Shown: one piece after another, positions 62,856 to 64,000 of the stretch
Layout: each line of letters starts with the position of its first letter
Position numbering within the stretch: the first letter of the stretch is position 1
Assembly (NCBI RefSeq): GCF_001458735.1
Contig: NZ_CZQA01000008.1
Span: 558,001 to 622,000 of the forward strand
Reading direction: 5' to 3'
DNA length: 64,000 nt
Source: Candidatus Nitrospira nitrosa
Lineage (GTDB): Bacteria > Nitrospirota > Nitrospiria > Nitrospirales > Nitrospiraceae
Notes under the pieces: model-generated
The model's database searches: none
What the model was told of the DNA's origin: nothing
Seen by the model: the letters and a program-made list of their open reading frames with translations, nothing else
Made by a program: the position numbers and the translations under genes

Positions 62856-64000
62856 GTGCAACCCAATCCCGTCTTCTTTGACGACCTTGCCATCGTGTTT
62901 CTGGCCGCCGTTGTGGGCGGCATACTCGCTCGGATTGCTCGACAACCGCTCATTCTCGGCTATGTCCTGGGTGGTATCGCCATTGGTCCCTTTACCCCGG
63001 GGCCGACCATCTCGGAACCCCACGCCTTTGAGCTGTTCGCAGACATCGGTGTCATTCTCTTGATGTTCTCGATCGGACTTGAGTTTTCCGTCCAGGACCT
63101 CGTGCGCGTCAAATGGGTGGCCCTTGCAGGCGGCCTCCTCGGCATTCTTTTGTCGATCGGGTCAGCTCTCGTGATGGGCAACCTGCTCGGGTGGCCGACC
63201 ACTCAAAGCATCATCATCGGAGCCGTCACGTCCATTGCGAGCACCATGATCCTTGTCCGTCTCCTGATCGATCGAGGAGAACTTCGTTCCATGCATGGAC
63301 GGGTGATGATCGGCATCGTTCTGGTTGAAGACGTCGCCGTTGTGGCAATGACCGTGCTGATACCGGCCCTCGGAGAGTTTGACTCCGGACGGCTGTTGTT
63401 AATCGCTCAGGCGTTGGCAAAGGCCGTGCTCATTTTAGTGCCACTGGGCTACCTGGGTGCTAAGGTTATTCCTCACATCCTGACGCATGTGGCCAGAACC
63501 CAGAACCAAGAACTCTTCCTGTTGGTCACCCTGGCCATCAGCCTTGGAACCGCCGCCGTCACGCAGATGGTCGGACTCTCCCTCGCCTTGGGTGCCTTCC
63601 TGGCCGGCTTGATCATCAGCGCGTCCGAGTACGCGCATGAAACCTTGGCTCGATTGCTCTCGCTCCGTGACGCGTTCGTCGCACTCTTCTTCGTGACCAT
63701 CGGCATTCTGATCGACCCACGCATCATCGTCGACAATCTTTCCCTCCTGGTTACGATGATTGGCTTGATCGTCATTGGGAAGTTTTTGACTCGCACCGTC
63801 GTCGTAAGGCTGTGCGGGTACCCATGGACGACCTCAACCCTGGTCGGGATCGGCCTCACACAAATCGGCGAATTCTCGTTCGTGTTGATCCAGACCGCAC
63901 GATCGGCAGGTCAAATCGGCAGTGACGTATACAATGCCACGCTGGCCGCCTCTCTCATCACCATTCTGATCAATGCAGCACTCGTTCGATATGTTCCTCG
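62856..64000 (+). CDS. KefB/RosB-type cation:proton antiporter (CPA2), partial
   Basis: Starts at GTG 62856 (AAGGAAGG six bases upstream), reads QPNPVFFDDLAIVFLAAVVGG and stays open to the end of the window (381 codons). Helices and motifs: GYVLGGIAIGPFTPGP, LFADIGVILLMFSIGLEFS, and near the end GIGLTQIGEFSFVLIQTA, as in KefB/KefC-like antiporters. It exchanges K+ or Na+ for protons across the inner membrane. The C-terminal regulatory (RCK) part, if any, lies outside the window. Confidence 0.9.
   Translation, partial: MQPNPVFFDDLAIVFLAAVVGGILARIARQPLILGYVLGGIAIGPFTPGPTISEPHAFELFADIGVILLMFSIGLEFSVQDLVRVKWVALAGGLLGILLSIGSALVMGNLLGWPTTQSIIIGAVTSIASTMILVRLLIDRGELRSMHGRVMIGIVLVEDVAVVAMTVLIPALGEFDSGRLLLIAQALAKAVLILVPLGYLGAKVIPHILTHVARTQNQELFLLVTLAISLGTAAVTQMVGLSLALGAFLAGLIISASEYAHETLARLLSLRDAFVALFFVTIGILIDPRIIVDNLSLLVTMIGLIVIGKFLTRTVVVRLCGYPWTTSTLVGIGLTQIGEFSFVLIQTARSAGQIGSDVYNATLAASLITILINAALVRYVP

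Overview
The window looks like the chromosome of a Gram-negative, lipoprotein-rich bacterium. The mix of genes (DUF4347/cadherin giant proteins, RND and TolC lipoproteins, DUF1059, CDGSH, GAF-sigma54 regulator, PilZ- and STAS-like small proteins) most resembles Nitrospira/Nitrospirota. That assignment is an inference from gene content; no rRNA or marker gene is present to prove it.

Layout. 0-4 kb: the end of an outer-membrane protein, a CsgG/LpoB-like lipoprotein, a beta-propeller lipoprotein and a GT2-GtrA glycosyltransferase. 4-5.15 kb: an IS5-family element killed by two nonsense codons, beside a fragment of a related element. 5.2-28 kb: the centrepiece. Two paralogous DUF4347 giant surface proteins (3949 and 1037 aa) share an N-terminal SLESRLMFDAA motif. 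Next to them lies a tightly coupled four-gene operon encoding a TolC-like lipoprotein, a small HlyD adaptor, a GAF-HlyD inner-membrane adaptor and an M50 metalloprotease fused to an HlyD barrel, with a PqqD-like N-terminus. No ABC ATPase or RND pump is found in this locus, so it looks like an unconventional, type-I-like export and processing system for the giant proteins. A TIGR04255-like gene lies between the two halves.

28-39 kb: a zinc-ribbon protein, a lone receiver, an SSS symporter, an acyltransferase-SGNH-PAS fusion, a PilZ-like protein, DNA polymerase IV, two paralogous tiny membrane proteins, DUF1059, a lipoprotein, a methyltransferase and a TfoX-N protein. 39-50 kb: one long minus-strand run reading RND adaptor, RND pump, outer-membrane factor, nitroreductase, SDR, RidA, AlkA-like glycosylase, ferredoxin-MBL protein and an MFS/BT1-like transporter. 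It reads as a combined efflux and detoxification operon. 50-56 kb: a STAS-like protein, a TetR-HlyD-ABC-permease export operon with a visible TetR-type operator, and a GAF-sigma54 activator.

56-62 kb: DoxX with a coupled 49-aa membrane peptide, a divergent HxlR/pirin pair with a good promoter, HchA, and a graveyard of decayed genes. These are a hydrolase with an in-frame TGA, an alcohol dehydrogenase and an AraC regulator fused tail to tail by a deletion, and a sigma-54 regulator that has lost its whole AAA+ domain. 62.3-64 kb: a tandem CDGSH protein and the start of a KefB-type antiporter running off the end.
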